From the NCBI GenBank assembly GCA_027186245.1, contig CP114493.1, positions 9,679,501 to 9,743,500 on the forward strand: a stretch of DNA of 64,000 bases, written 5' to 3'. The notes beneath the pieces were generated by a model, which saw only the letters and a list, made by a program, of their open reading frames with translations, had not been told where the DNA came from and made no database searches. A program made the translations under genes and the position numbers. Numbering within the stretch: the stretch's first letter is position 1; each line of letters starts with the position of its first letter. Source of the DNA: Coriaria nepalensis. Lineage: Eukaryota > Streptophyta > Magnoliopsida > Cucurbitales > Coriariaceae. Shown in pieces: positions 23,018 through 34,800 of this stretch.

Positions 23018-25420
23018 CAAGAAGAAAATCTAAATCACTACCAGCATGATGGGAAGAAAAGAATTATGGAGGACGTCATTGGCGAGAAAGGAAACACACC
23101 TGTGGAAGGTGAATTGATATTTAACAGAATAGCTGAAGATTCAGTGGTCGGTCGAGGAAGACCTTTTCAAACCAAGGATTCTCTGTGAATACAGCAGCAG
23201 CAACAGCTGCATGGAGCAGTGGTCTTTTGGGAGAGATTTCTAAATCTTAGATCTCTAAAGGTCTTGTTGGTAGAAAATGCTGATTCAACGCATCATATTG
23301 TCGCCGCTCTGCTTCACAATTGCAGTTATGAAGGTTAGACACTGTCCTCTTTGATACAAGAAACTTTATGCACGAATGAGTCATGTTTCTATTCTTGATG
23401 ATAATCGATCAAATTGTTGTATTTAGTTATTGAATGTTCAAATGGACTACAAACATGGAAGGTACTAGAAGATCTGACCAACCATGTTGATCTAGTCCTA
23501 ACTGAGGTAGCAATGCCTTATTTATCTGGCATTGGTTTATTAAGCCAGATCATAAGCCATAAAACACGTAAGAGTGTTCCAGTAGTTAGTCAGTTTTGCA
23601 ATACAACTGTTATTCTTCAGCTAATCTAAGTTATCTGCTACATGATTGGCAAGTAAACCCTTTTGACTATTACCTCTTCTGAGATTTGTCTGCAGTGATG
23701 TCGTCCTATGACTCAATGGATCTAGTCTTTAAGTGTTTGTCAAAGGGTGCTGTCGATTTTTTAGTGAAGCCAGTACGAAAGAATGAATTGAAGAACCTTT
23801 GGCAGCATGTTTGGAGAAGATGCCATACAATTTTCTTGCCAAGTCTGGGACATGGCTGATAATGGTTACTTCTTGAAGTTCTTGTCGTGCTGGCCACGAT
23901 TAGCTAATGAAGGACAATACATGTCGGTATTATGATTGTTTCAATTTATAATCATTTTATTGAAATCTAGTCATTCTTTTAGTCAAGTGGTAGTGCTAGT
24001 GAAAGTGGAACACAGACACAAAAATCTTTAAACTCAAAAAGGGCTGTTCAATTTGAGAACAACTTAGGCGGCAATGATGAGGAAGCGAATGGGAGTGTTG
24101 GGTTGGATAGTGAAGATGGCAGTGATAATGGTGTGCAAATCAGGTAGCAGATTCTTAATCAACTTCATTCATGCCCTTGACATCCTTGATATATGAATCT
24201 TAATAGGAAATTAATGGGTGATGCACAAAACTTGTCATATTATTTTGTTTCTGCAGAGCTCTTGGACAAAACAAGCTCTAGAACTGGGAAGCCCTCGACC
24301 AGAGTCCCCAGGTGATCAGATACTCAAATGTCTTCACAGTACTTGTGCTCTCGTTGTCCACTCAAATGATGAAGCACCTGAGTGCCCAGAAGGGAAAAAA
24401 TAACTGGGTATGTAATACGTATTCAAATATCTAACCGGTATAAATTCTTATAGCTATTTTTCATATCTCTCAGTAGGTTTTGTTCTCCCCCTCTCTCTCC
24501 ATACAATTTTGCAAAAGACATGGAGATAGACATGCCTAGAAATCCTCAGTTTCTGAACGCACATTCCAAGGTTTTAGACATCAACCATAACGTTACCAAG
24601 GATTATGAAGAACAGCCATCTGTTAAGCTTTGTCTAAAAAGTATTAGAGGGGTTGAAGAGGCTGGAAGAATAGTTCAGGACAATCAAATGGTTTAGTAGG
24701 TGCAGACTCTTCAGCCTTCTCAAGGTATAGACGGAGAATACTGGGCGTCAACGTTATTGCTTGTTCAGCTTAACTGTGAAGAATTTCTTACGTGATTGTA
24801 GTTTTATAATGCCAGTATATCAAATAAAATCAAATAGAAAACTGCAGGTACAATGCAGCCTCAAGGTCTAAGAAGCCTGCAACCTTTGATGCTAGAAGCA
24901 ATGTTAAGCTGCAGAATCCATCTGAGCATAGTGATTTGGCGTTAAAGAAATTATTTGGAGGTGCTCCTAATTGCAGGTCATCCAATATGTCGGCTGGGCC
25001 TATTGAGGGTATTATTGCGAACTTCAGTGGTAACTGAAGCACTTCAGGAAGTAACCATGGTAGCAACGGGAGAAATGGAAGCAGCAATGCTATCACTGTT
25101 AGAGGAGAAAAAATAAAAAATGACAACGGAGTGGATGGGAAAATTGGGAGTGGGCATGGGACTGGCAACGGTGTAGATGAAAGCAAGTGCTTACAAAGAG
25201 AAACCATACTGACCAAATTATGTCGTAAGAGAAAAGATAGATACTTCCAGAAGCAGGTAAACTGCATTTAACTGAGAAAGTAAAATTAAAAAAACAGTGT
25301 TCAGTAGGGAAACAGTTTGTTTTTTTTCAATTTAACTTGGGTTTGAATTTATTTTATATAGGTTCGTTTCCGAAACAGGAGAGATTGATTGTTTTTAAAA
25401 AACGACCATGCATCCGGGGA
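22991..25420 (+). pseudogene. PRR7-like pseudo-response regulator, degenerate
   Basis: Exon relics in order: N-terminal exon 22991-23333, receiver exons 23427-23588 (LEDLTNHVDLVLTEVAMPYL) and 23696 to about 23825 ([30 protein letters not shown]), linker exons 23983-24143 and 24257-24403 (SSWTKQALELGSPRPESPGD), and later exons up to the CCT exon ending at 25257. The pattern matches PRR7, a morning-phase transcriptional repressor in the clock. The glutamate in LTEV replacing the phospho-aspartate is normal for PRRs. Lesions: TGA at 23186-23188 in frame with the receiver, a lost donor after WRRCH, in-frame stops at 24403 and 24694-24696 and near 25035, and a disrupted CCT domain (ILTKLCRKRKDRYFQKQ, then VRFRNRRD and stop). 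Not likely functional. Confidence 0.88.
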
Positions 25421-27306
25421 CAATTTATCAAGAAGGACAAGAGTGAGAACACGGACATGAAAGGAGACAGTTAACTCAGCCTCCAAATATCAGAATGATT
25501 GCAAGGAAAAAGGTAAATCTGTCACACAACTTGATGAGTTTTATTTGTGGATTCTAGAATGACCGTATAGAGTATGGACCCTTCTGCATTAGAGAAATAC
25601 ATTTGATTGGAACCCGCATAATGATTGATTGTCTATTCCATGCCGGAGTGGTAACCTAATACTAAATAGAATTACAAACTAATGAAGTTGTTGTGCATCT
25701 TTTTATGGTTCATGCCCCTTGAAAATTCATAACAGCTACAATATAATACCAAGAAGTTTATCCCAACATAGTTTTGTCATTTGACGATCAGACTGGAGTT
25801 CATGCTGGTTACCTACCTTTTTCCATTTTTATTGGGTAGGAACCTGTTGATCAGTTTATTATATCGTTGACTTTGAGTCGTTGACTAGTAGTTGATGACT
25901 ACTTGGACAAAGTTCTGGGATTAAAGTTTCAATTTTCGTAATTCATTTGGAAAAATCTCTGGGACAGAGTAATTATAGCCTGCAGAACAGCAGAAGGTTA
26001 TTTACAGTACACGAACAAAATGATGTATCGATTAAGAAGTTAAGAACTGAGACAAGAGGTAAAAGAAAACTGGCATCAAATTAATAAAAAGTTTGGTATG
26101 TCAGTTCGTCGGTTGGTGGGTTAAAACAAGGACATTTCACTGCCATTTTTTTTATTACCTTTTCTTGTTAAAATGAATTGACTTCGAAACTTGAGCCTAA
26201 AAAATTGGATTAAACTCCTCTCTAAGTATGAATTTTTTGCTTTATTTTATGGTATTCGGTTTGCTCAGGCTATCTTTTTCTTATTATATGACTCTAAGGT
26301 TCTTATTCAAGTCATCCATAAATTTTGTTCGGATTAATGTGTCTCGCACTTTTGGAATATTATTCAGTTATGGTTTTTTTCATTTTCTATCATTGTTGCT
26401 CGTGTATTTCGAGAATGCAATTTTGTAACTGATGCCCTAGCCCATTTAGGAATGGAATTCACTATTTTTATTTATTGAGAATTCGGTTCCTCATTCCGTT
26501 GCTTTTTATTTGTTCAAAGGTCGGGGATTCTGTTCATTAGGATGTAAATCCTTTCTTCTTCAATATATAAGGAGATTCCTTTGTAAAAAAAAAAGTATAC
26601 TTAGGATGTGAGTGGATTCGAAGAATATCTACTATCTTGATCTCATATATACATAAATATATATAAGATCTCATATAAAGATCTAAGTCTAGATCTTCCT
26701 CATGTATGCTTGCCTCTTAAGTGCTAAGAGTCTTTAGATCTTCCTCATTCCTCATGCATGCTTGCCTTTAAGTGCACTCGAGAAGAGTTGCGTATAGATC
26801 CATGTAAGTTATGAAGGAAATACATTTCTGAGATTAGGTTTCCAAGTTCCAACCACGTGGGTATATTAATGCAAGACCTGCTGATGCCAACTACTTTTCT
26901 AGAATCCATGCCCACACTATCTCTAACTTGTTAGACTTGTATAATTTTGAAAATATTGAACAAACATTTTCTTAAGAGACCAAAAGAAATCCAGCCTTTC
27001 CTCTACAATATATGTACATATACTTCCTTTTTCTTAATTTTTTTTTTTAGTTATAAAGACCACATGCAAATTTTGCATCCCCTTTGATCATTGCTTCTCA
27101 AAAGATGCTTCTCAAAATCAATGTGAATCACAGACTGTACTTCTCTTCGACTTTGTCCTCTTCCCTGCAAAGTGCAATCATCTCTACCACAAAAAGTGAT
27201 TCCGGAGCTCTGGCTGTCTAGTGTCATAGACTCATAGCTACTACTTTATGAGAATTTATTGTACCAGTATTGATGTTAGGAAAAATAGATAATTTATTAT
27301 ACTTGA
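25421..27306. other. Intergenic with retroelement debris
   Basis: Apart from the LINE relic at 26,220-26,596 listed separately, I see AT-rich sequence, a repeated AGATCT-rich stretch at 26,630-26,760, in which TAAGTGC and CCTCATGCATGCTTGCC-like units recur, and no gene. Confidence 0.4.
26220..26596 (+). mobile_element. LINE-type retrotransposon relic (RNase H-like end and A tail)
   Basis: Read with tolerance for stops, the plus strand gives FFALFYGIRFAQ, LYDSKVLIQVIHKF and VARVFRECNFVTDALAHLG. This is the RNase H-like fold seen at the 3' end of plant LINE polyproteins and related RVT_3 domains. It ends in a short A-run at 26,586-26,595. Stops and frameshifts make it non-functional. The rest of the element was not found upstream. 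Confidence 0.7.
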
Positions 27307-28468
27307 TGTTAGGAAAAAATTCGGAAAATTAATATTAATTAAAAATCGAAATTAAAATTAGAAGGCTTTAATATTTGGTAAGAGGCTATTAAATACACGA
27401 GTGTCGTGGACGTGTAAAAAAATTAAAAAGTTAAAAGTGAAATAAAATATATATATATTAAAAAAATTAATCTAATTTTTAATTAGGTGAAAAAATTAAA
27501 ATTAATTTAAGTAATTTTTTTACGTATTTATTAATGAACAGATTGAACTACTATTAATAAAGTAAAATGATAATAAATAAAAACATAATTAAAAGTTGAA
27601 AGAGTAATAAATACTTTAATAAAACAATGGAATTAAAAATAATAGATATAATTTATGGTATCAATAAATGAAAAGTTAAATGAATAAAAAAAATACGAAT
27701 GTGTCAAATCCATAATTAATAGATTGAGACTATCACTTAGGTAAGAATTCGATACTCTAATTACTAATTCTGAATAACGGATCTAAAGAAAAATATAATT
27801 CTTTAAGGAATTGAAAAAAATAAGTGTCAAAATAATGAGATAATTTCTTTGAATCTTTGTATTTGATGATAGATTTTTTAGGTGAGTGTTGATGTCGATT
27901 GATGATCTTTTGCCTTCACCAATACTTTTTATTTATAGGCAAACAACTTGAATCATAAATAAATTGAAGTCAATTTCTCACTCCCCCCACTTCAGGTGCC
28001 ACTCACCCACTTTGTGGATCCCAATATTATTTTTGATGGATGGTTATTTGACTCAACTTCTAATCGAATCTGGTCAACTTTGGGTTTAGGTTTATTGAAA
28101 TTAACTTTTCTCCCACTTTCATATAATTTCGGCCAAACCCTCCTTCTCTCTCCTTCATTTTCAACCACTTTTCCACCCCACTAAACTAAAATTTGGCCAA
28201 AAATTGAATTGAAATACTCCATTTAATGCTCTTTTTTGGGGGAAAAATAGGTCACATCACTAAACCCTTTATGTTTGGCCAATTTTCCCATCACTTTTGG
28301 CTAAAGCTTTCAAAATGCCTTAATTTTTCGCCATTTTTTAGAGTGAGTCGCAAATGATCAACTTCTTTCCATTTTTGGAAAATTTCAATTAAAACTAACC
28401 GTTGCCTCTTCAATTTTGGGTGAACTCTTAATGGATGGATTGAGAGAGTTTTACCTTTTTTCCTAACA
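27307..28468. mobile_element. Candidate solo LTR (about 1.16 kb)
   Basis: The segment begins TGTTAGGAAAAAA and ends TTTTTTCCTAACA, a 13-base inverted terminal repeat with the canonical TG...CA ends of LTRs. Inside are a TATTTATAG box near 27,930-27,940 and no ORF of note. A second TGTTAGGAAAAA occurs 33 bases earlier at 27,274. The flanking five-base sequences (CTTGA and GTTAA) do not match exactly, so the target-site duplication is diverged or the left boundary is uncertain. Confidence 0.55.
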
Positions 28469-29010
28469 GTTAATATCGCTCACATGATCCTTGTGCTCTT
28501 GATCTATGATCATCTTTTTGTTACCTCATCAATCATGATAACCTCTTATTATATTGAAATGCTCATATATTTAATCGAATTAAATCATTTAAACTTTATT
28601 TAATCAATCAAAATTAATTACTATTTAATTAAATTTAATATTTTAAAGAATTACTTTAATTAATAATATTAGTTATTCAATTTAATTATAACCGATTTAC
28701 ATTTAATTTAAGTCAATAAACCAATTAAATATCAACACATGTCCATACACATATTCAGAAATGCTTTAATTTACCAAATTTAAAAAATAATATAATAATA
28801 GTGATTTCATATTCAAATTTCAACCTCCACACCACATTGCCGCTAAACGCTTAACGCCAATGGGTAAAACAGTCTTTTCCAACATTCTGATGAGATCCAG
28901 ATTCTTGGCGCGAGGACCTGCTAAAAGGACCTCACAAAAAATAATACAAAATTCAGGCGACATTTGTCTTCTACTGTCTTATTAATCACCCTTCTGGATT
29001 ATTATTATTA

Positions 29011-29041
<31 letters not shown>

Positions 29042-29824
29042 TTTCTTGGTACAATTATAAAAAGTGGCGGATCTAGAAATATTATACATATATATATATA
29101 TATATCTCTTTTTTAAAAATATTTTATTCTTATTTCAAATAAACAATATCCTAATAATTCATAAAAAATATGCTTTTTTTTTCTATATATTTTTTAATAT
29201 CTCATAATATATAAACTTATATATAATTATTATAAATTAATATTCATCCGGACTTATTTTTATTCCTCATTCCACCGATTATCAGCCTCGCCTGCGAATG
29301 AAACATTCTCAAAAAATTTGTGAGATTTGATGATGGGGGAGATATATTGAGTTCAAACATATGACATCATCTTCATCATTCTCATCAGACAAGTAATAAG
29401 GAGCGGAGAGTCAAAGTGGAATCAGATAGACAGTTAGTTGGACTTACCAATCAAGAGTAGGTCCACAAAAGCTCGTGGGCCCAACCCACAAAGTTTTCCC
29501 TTCTGGCAAAACTACAGCAAAATTTCACTGTGTGGGATTTGAAACCAAGCAGCTACTAGATTCCTTGGATTTTATTTCTTGTTCCATTCCCCTCCTCTTC
29601 TGCAATTGTTCTTTCTATCCATTTCTCTCTCTCACTCAAAAGGGTGGGTGCTAGTTTTGCTTAATGTCAATCATTGAACTTCTCTTTTTGGTTTCTATTG
29701 CTACTGTCAGTACCAGAAATGTCAAGTTTTTCAAGGCATAACATAATCCGAAATCCGGGTTCTACAAGCAAGAAAATCATAATTACATAGATTGATATTA
29801 GATATACTGAAAAAGGAGAAAAAG
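28469..29824. other. Intergenic and promoter region of WRKY44
   Basis: AT-rich, with a long (ATT)n/(ATTT)n microsatellite at 28,998-29,043 and (TA)n at 29,088-29,106. The stretch from about 29,480 to 29,824 is likely promoter and 5' UTR, including CT-rich sequence near 29,590-29,635. No gene is recognised. Confidence 0.4.
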
Positions 29825-31468
29825 ATGGAAATTAAAGAGGCAGAGCAGAGAGTAGTTATAGCAAAACCAGTTGCTTCAAGGCCTAATATTTGTTCCGGGT
29901 TTCAATCCTTTTCCGAGCTCCTTGCCGGTGCAATTAATGACTCTTCATCTGTTCCTTTTCCTCTGCTTCCAAACGGTTGTTCCGAAACCGCAGTTTCCAC
30001 CGCCATCAGACCGAAAACAGTAAGGTTTAATCCGACTATTAATCGACCTCCAGCTGGACCAGTTTTTTCTTCTCAGGTAACCTTTTCAAGTTGTTCTAAT
30101 TTCTGTTTTAAGTTTTTTTTCTCAGCTTTCTTCCATCTTCTGATATTTCCTGGAAAATTTTCCAGGCGGAAATCCCGGAAACAGAAAAGCATACTCTCTT
30201 ATACAAACCATTAGCAAAGCTTGTGTCTAAATCAACAGTTTCTCTGTTAGCAAACATGGTAAGTAAGCAAGCAATTACTCAAAAGTACTTTCACCATAAA
30301 AAATTTGTATTGACTTTATTTTTTCTTCCTCCTTCAGGGAAACTTATCACAGCCGTCGATTAATGATTCTCGAACACAACATCCTCCACTTAACCCAAGT
30401 CTTGAACTGGACATTCAAAAACCTGTAGTAATCCCAAGTGAGGCGTCAAAACCAACAGCACAATTAGCTAATTGTGATAGGCCTTCTTATGATGCATATA
30501 ACTGGAGAAAATACGGGCAAAAGCAAGTTAAAGGTAGTGAATATCCAAGAAGTTACTACAAGTGTACAAGTCCGAATTGTCCGGTGAAAAGGATGGTAGA
30601 GAGGTCAATTGACGGGCAGATTTCGGAAATCGTATATAAGGGCGAGCATAATCACTCAACACCAAAGTCTCAGAAAAGAAACATATCAGATAGAACCGAG
30701 AAAGACGGGAACAAGAAGGTTGGCAGTAGTAGTAATCAAGTGAGTGAAAGAAATGAAGGGTGTGAAGGCAGGGTAGAGAATCATAATGGCATAGTAGGAG
30801 GAAAGTTGTCTGGAGATTTTAGGCGAGGCAAAGGTGTGAGACCGTACGATCTTACTGCGACCGATAACTCATGTGGCCCGGGTGGAGAATGCAGTGTCAG
30901 AAGCAAGGATATTGAAGTAGAGGATGATGAGGAGCCTAGAAGTAAAAGAAGGTAAAAGCGAAGACACATACAAACAAACACTTTTCTATATCATTTTTGT
31001 TTTCTTTTAGTTAATTCACGTTTGAATTTGGATTCCCAGGAAAGCCGAGAATCAATCTGGTGAAGCCGGCATATCAGGCGAGAATGTACAGAGCCAGGGA
31101 ATCTCGGTTCAAAATGCGATCGATTCTGTGATCCTTGATGATGGATATAAATGGAGAAAATATGGACAGAAAGTTGTGAAGGGAAATCCGTATCCCAGGT
31201 AAATAAATAACTTTTTAAAAAGTCTTTTATTTTATTTTTTATTTTACATTTGATTGATTCGGGTTTGAGCAGGAGTTACTATCGATGTACGAGTCTGAAA
31301 TGCAATGTGAGGAAGCACGTAGAAAGAGCAGCGGATTCAAAAGCCTACATCACTACTTATGAGGGGAAGCATAACCATGAAATGCCTCTTAGAAACTCAG
31401 CAAATCCAATAATGGCTTCTGAATCAGATCAACAAGCCCAAACCAGTAAAGAAGAACAACACGATTAA
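29825..31468 (+). CDS. WRKY44: WRKY transcription factor 44 / TRANSPARENT TESTA GLABRA 2
   Basis: Five exons, 29825-30076, 30166-30258, 30338-30951, 31040-31198 and 31273-31468, give 437 residues. The N-terminus [20 protein letters not shown] and the [20 protein letters not shown] block are specific to TTG2. Two WRKY domains make it a group I protein: [20 protein letters not shown] with a C-x4-C-x22-HNH finger, and [20 protein letters not shown] with C-x4-C and HNH. SKRRKAE between them is a likely nuclear signal. In Arabidopsis TTG2 acts downstream of the MYB-bHLH-WD40 complex in trichomes, seed coat mucilage and tannin. Start chosen on the conserved MEIKE, ignoring the in-frame upstream extension. 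The gene is intact, and its position beside adenylate kinase and Rab-GAP matches the Arabidopsis neighbourhood. Confidence 0.95.
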
Positions 31469-31842
31469 CCCCAAAATCTTTTATTTTCCAGATGCACAAT
31501 TGATGTACCAGTTACGCAGCCATTAGCCAGTCAAGTGTACAAAGACTAATTTCCTTTGACTTGTTTCTTTTCCTTCTGATCAAGTGTTCACTATTACAAA
31601 ATCTCATCTAGTCCCTTGAGCAGAGTGAGAAGTCCCTCTACTACCCCCATCGATTTCCATTTATGAAAAAAATGAATGGTAAACAATGGATCTAAGAAGT
31701 TTTTCAGTATTTCTTACGAACACCGTCTTGACAGGGTATAAGATGACTTGATAAAACTGAGAAAATTCAGACGATGACGATAAAAAATGGTTCCATTACC
31801 TGAACAGTGCATATCTGCTGCTCTTTTTGTCATTGTGTTATC
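31469..31842. other. Convergent 3' ends of WRKY44 and the Rab-GAP gene
   Basis: This 374-base spacer must hold both 3' UTRs. No strong polyadenylation signal or other feature stands out. Confidence 0.45.
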
Positions 31843-34800
31843 TTATGGTGTTTTTGAATCTGTACCTTCATTCTCCGGCTTATGCTCCTTTGTTTTTTCA
31901 TTATCGGTTGGTTTACCCTGTTATGCAGAAATCATAGCAAAGCAGCTTTAAGAGAACAGCCTACTTAAATACAGACAGGCATATATGCAAGTTTTTTAAT
32001 TGCTTCCCCAAAAATTTGAAGCCTTTAGAATTTTAATATCATTCATAGCCCAGAGAAACTTAAACGTTCATAGATTAGAAGGCGAAGGTGCGACTAACTC
32101 CTTACCTTGTTTCTGTCCCGCCAACCTAGAGAGAATGGCAGTAGTCCCATCTTTCTTGGAGTACGGTTTTCTTGTGAGGATCTTGGTGTTGACCTATAAA
32201 ACACAGTATTTTTTTAGAATGAAGTTTTATAAGAGTATATCTATGAAACACATAGAAAGGATGGTATCAAAAAGAGAGAGCTTCTCTTTACCTTGGAGAA
32301 TTGACCGCTTTTACTTGGCCAGATTCATACTGCAATGTAGCCTCCAACATAGATTCTGCCATAACCACTCTCTTCTCCATATCAGCAAGTGAAGCCACAG
32401 CTTTGTCATACTTTTCCTGCAGATATGTAATTTCTTGTTGAAGTGGATGTAATATTGCACAAATATTTGCAAGCATGGCCAAAGATACTTGATTTGCCGC
32501 CCCCCCCCCCCCCCCCCTTCTCTCTTTCTATGTGTCCAGTAACATGAATATTCAACAGAGAAGGAAACAGACCTGAAGCACATGAACGGCATATTTATGA
32601 GCAGCCACATCTTGTTCGGCACTTAATCTTGCATTCTCGGTTATCTTTTGCTCCTGCTCTACACGCATCAAGATCTGTAGCATGGAAAGGTACTTCAAAC
32701 ATTAGTTAGGATCTCATCTATGTGAAAGAGCATGGTAATTGTTCCCCATATAGAAACTGAAGTTTAGCCAGAGTTGAAACCTGAAGCAATGCAGCTTCTT
32801 GTTCTTTCTCATCTGCCAGAGCTTGCTTTAGATCAGCCACCTCTTGCTCCAATTGCTCAACCTGAAGGACCACAGGCAATTTGGACCTAGGTTCAAGATG
32901 TCTGACTAACAATGCATAAAGGAAGATATTGAAATGGTGACAGAAGCTAAAAGGATAAACTAATATGCTGGATCCTTAACCAACGTTAAGTATTCAACAG
33001 ATGTAGTAGAATGTAAACAGATCAGTTCAAACGGGAACGTTAGTCAGATGTCTTGCATCTCTAGTAGGGACAAAGAAAAATCCCATTTACACATTGCATC
33101 TCCATCTTAAAATTACAATTTGCATGAAAGTTCACTGACGTGATAAAACGGTGCAAAATAGGGCTCATCGAGAACAGAGCTCTTAAGCAGCTACAGATTC
33201 ATACCCTTGCACTTAATTGTAATCGATTATCTGCCTTAACCATTTCCATCAGTGCTGTTTCCAGTTCCTCAGCTCTATAAAACGCAGGTACAAAAAGACA
33301 AACATTCAGCCATTGTCTTTTTTACAACAAACATTTAGCTATGGAGAAAATCCAAAAAGGAAAAGGAAAAAAAGGATGCACACACCGCAACACAAAAAAG
33401 ATACTATAATCAATATGGCACGAAAACAACACTATGAAGATAGGCAAGTGCAAGCCTTTTAAACAGTCTCTTCTTGATGAAATTTAAAAGATGCAGAAAC
33501 TAAGACCCATGGGAAAAGCCAACCTTAGAACAGAAGATCTCTTCTCCTCCAGCAACCTGCACAACTCGACCTTCATCCAATCTACCTGCACAAAAACTGT
33601 TAATGCCTAAAATTTAAATGGGCATAGGACTCACCTAATTTAGTTGTATGCAATACTCTTTTTGCTTCAATAACTTTTGTAATCACATTTGAAAGGTACT
33701 CAGCAGGCTTGTAACTTAGTTATGAGGTATTAAGTTTAGCCTTGGTGTGTAATTTCTGAGATCCGATAAGAGAGTCACCTACCTGTTCTTGAAGATCTGG
33801 AAGAGAATCTTCTTCTGGATCAACAGTTTCACCATTTAGAAAATTTTCCAAATGAGACGAACGAGACCCTGAATTAGAGTCGTCTCCATCTGGGAGCTGA
33901 TCACCTTCTTTAGCACTACTTTTCTCTTCAACTTGCAATCCTGGATCATGCTTAAAACTATACAGCTTCGATGCAAGACCCTTGGAATCTTTCCAAACTT
34001 GACCCTTCTCTGTTCTTTCTTCAACCACCACTAATACAGATGGTCGATGCTTTTCTCTCAGCTCCTGCAACCTACCTTCCGTTACGGCTAAAAACCCCAT
34101 GCAAGCAGTCAAGACAAGCTGGCTGCTATCAAAAGTTGAGCCTGTAAGGGATTGTAACAAAGTAATAGCATCACCGGCATCCTTAGTTGTAACCAGTGTA
34201 GGACCTACAGGAAAAAATATCTATTAATTAAAAGCACATTCTTTGAAGTGCCTTCAAGCAGCTATAAAATCATTTGGTTACTTGCATTGAACACTATACT
34301 CAAGTACCATATAACTCCATTAATGCAAGTGCTGTTCGAAAGAGCATGACACGATTTCCTTCAAATAGAAGTACATCCCAGATTCTGAGAACTGAAAAGA
34401 TTAAGAATGCATCCAGAAGATGAGCATGCCTCTATAAAATGTTTGGCAGAAAAATTTCAGACAATAATGCCAGGAAAATCTAACCACTTTCCCAAGGAAG
34501 AATATTCACAAAAATGGAAAGGAACCAAGGTCCAGAGATCCAAGCTACCTGCACTCCCAAGTAATCCAGATGATTAACTGCACCAGAAGCACTGAATAAA
34601 CAAACTACCCAGTCTGCTTTTTGTGAAAGTAGTTATAAAATGGTCAACGTAGCAAAGGTAAAATTACAAATACCCAATTTGGGAAACTTTTCCCGCATCA
34701 GTTCCTCGAACACAAGCTGGTCCACCTGAAAAAGAGTTATCTTTGTGGGTGAAGGTTGAGAGCAATTAGATTTCCCTCTAATAAATGAAACTTGCCTTCT

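Noticed and set aside
23500..23530. Loss of the phospho-aspartate in the PRR7-like receiver (LTEV)
   Set aside because: The glutamate is characteristic of all pseudo-response regulators and is not a lesion of this copy.
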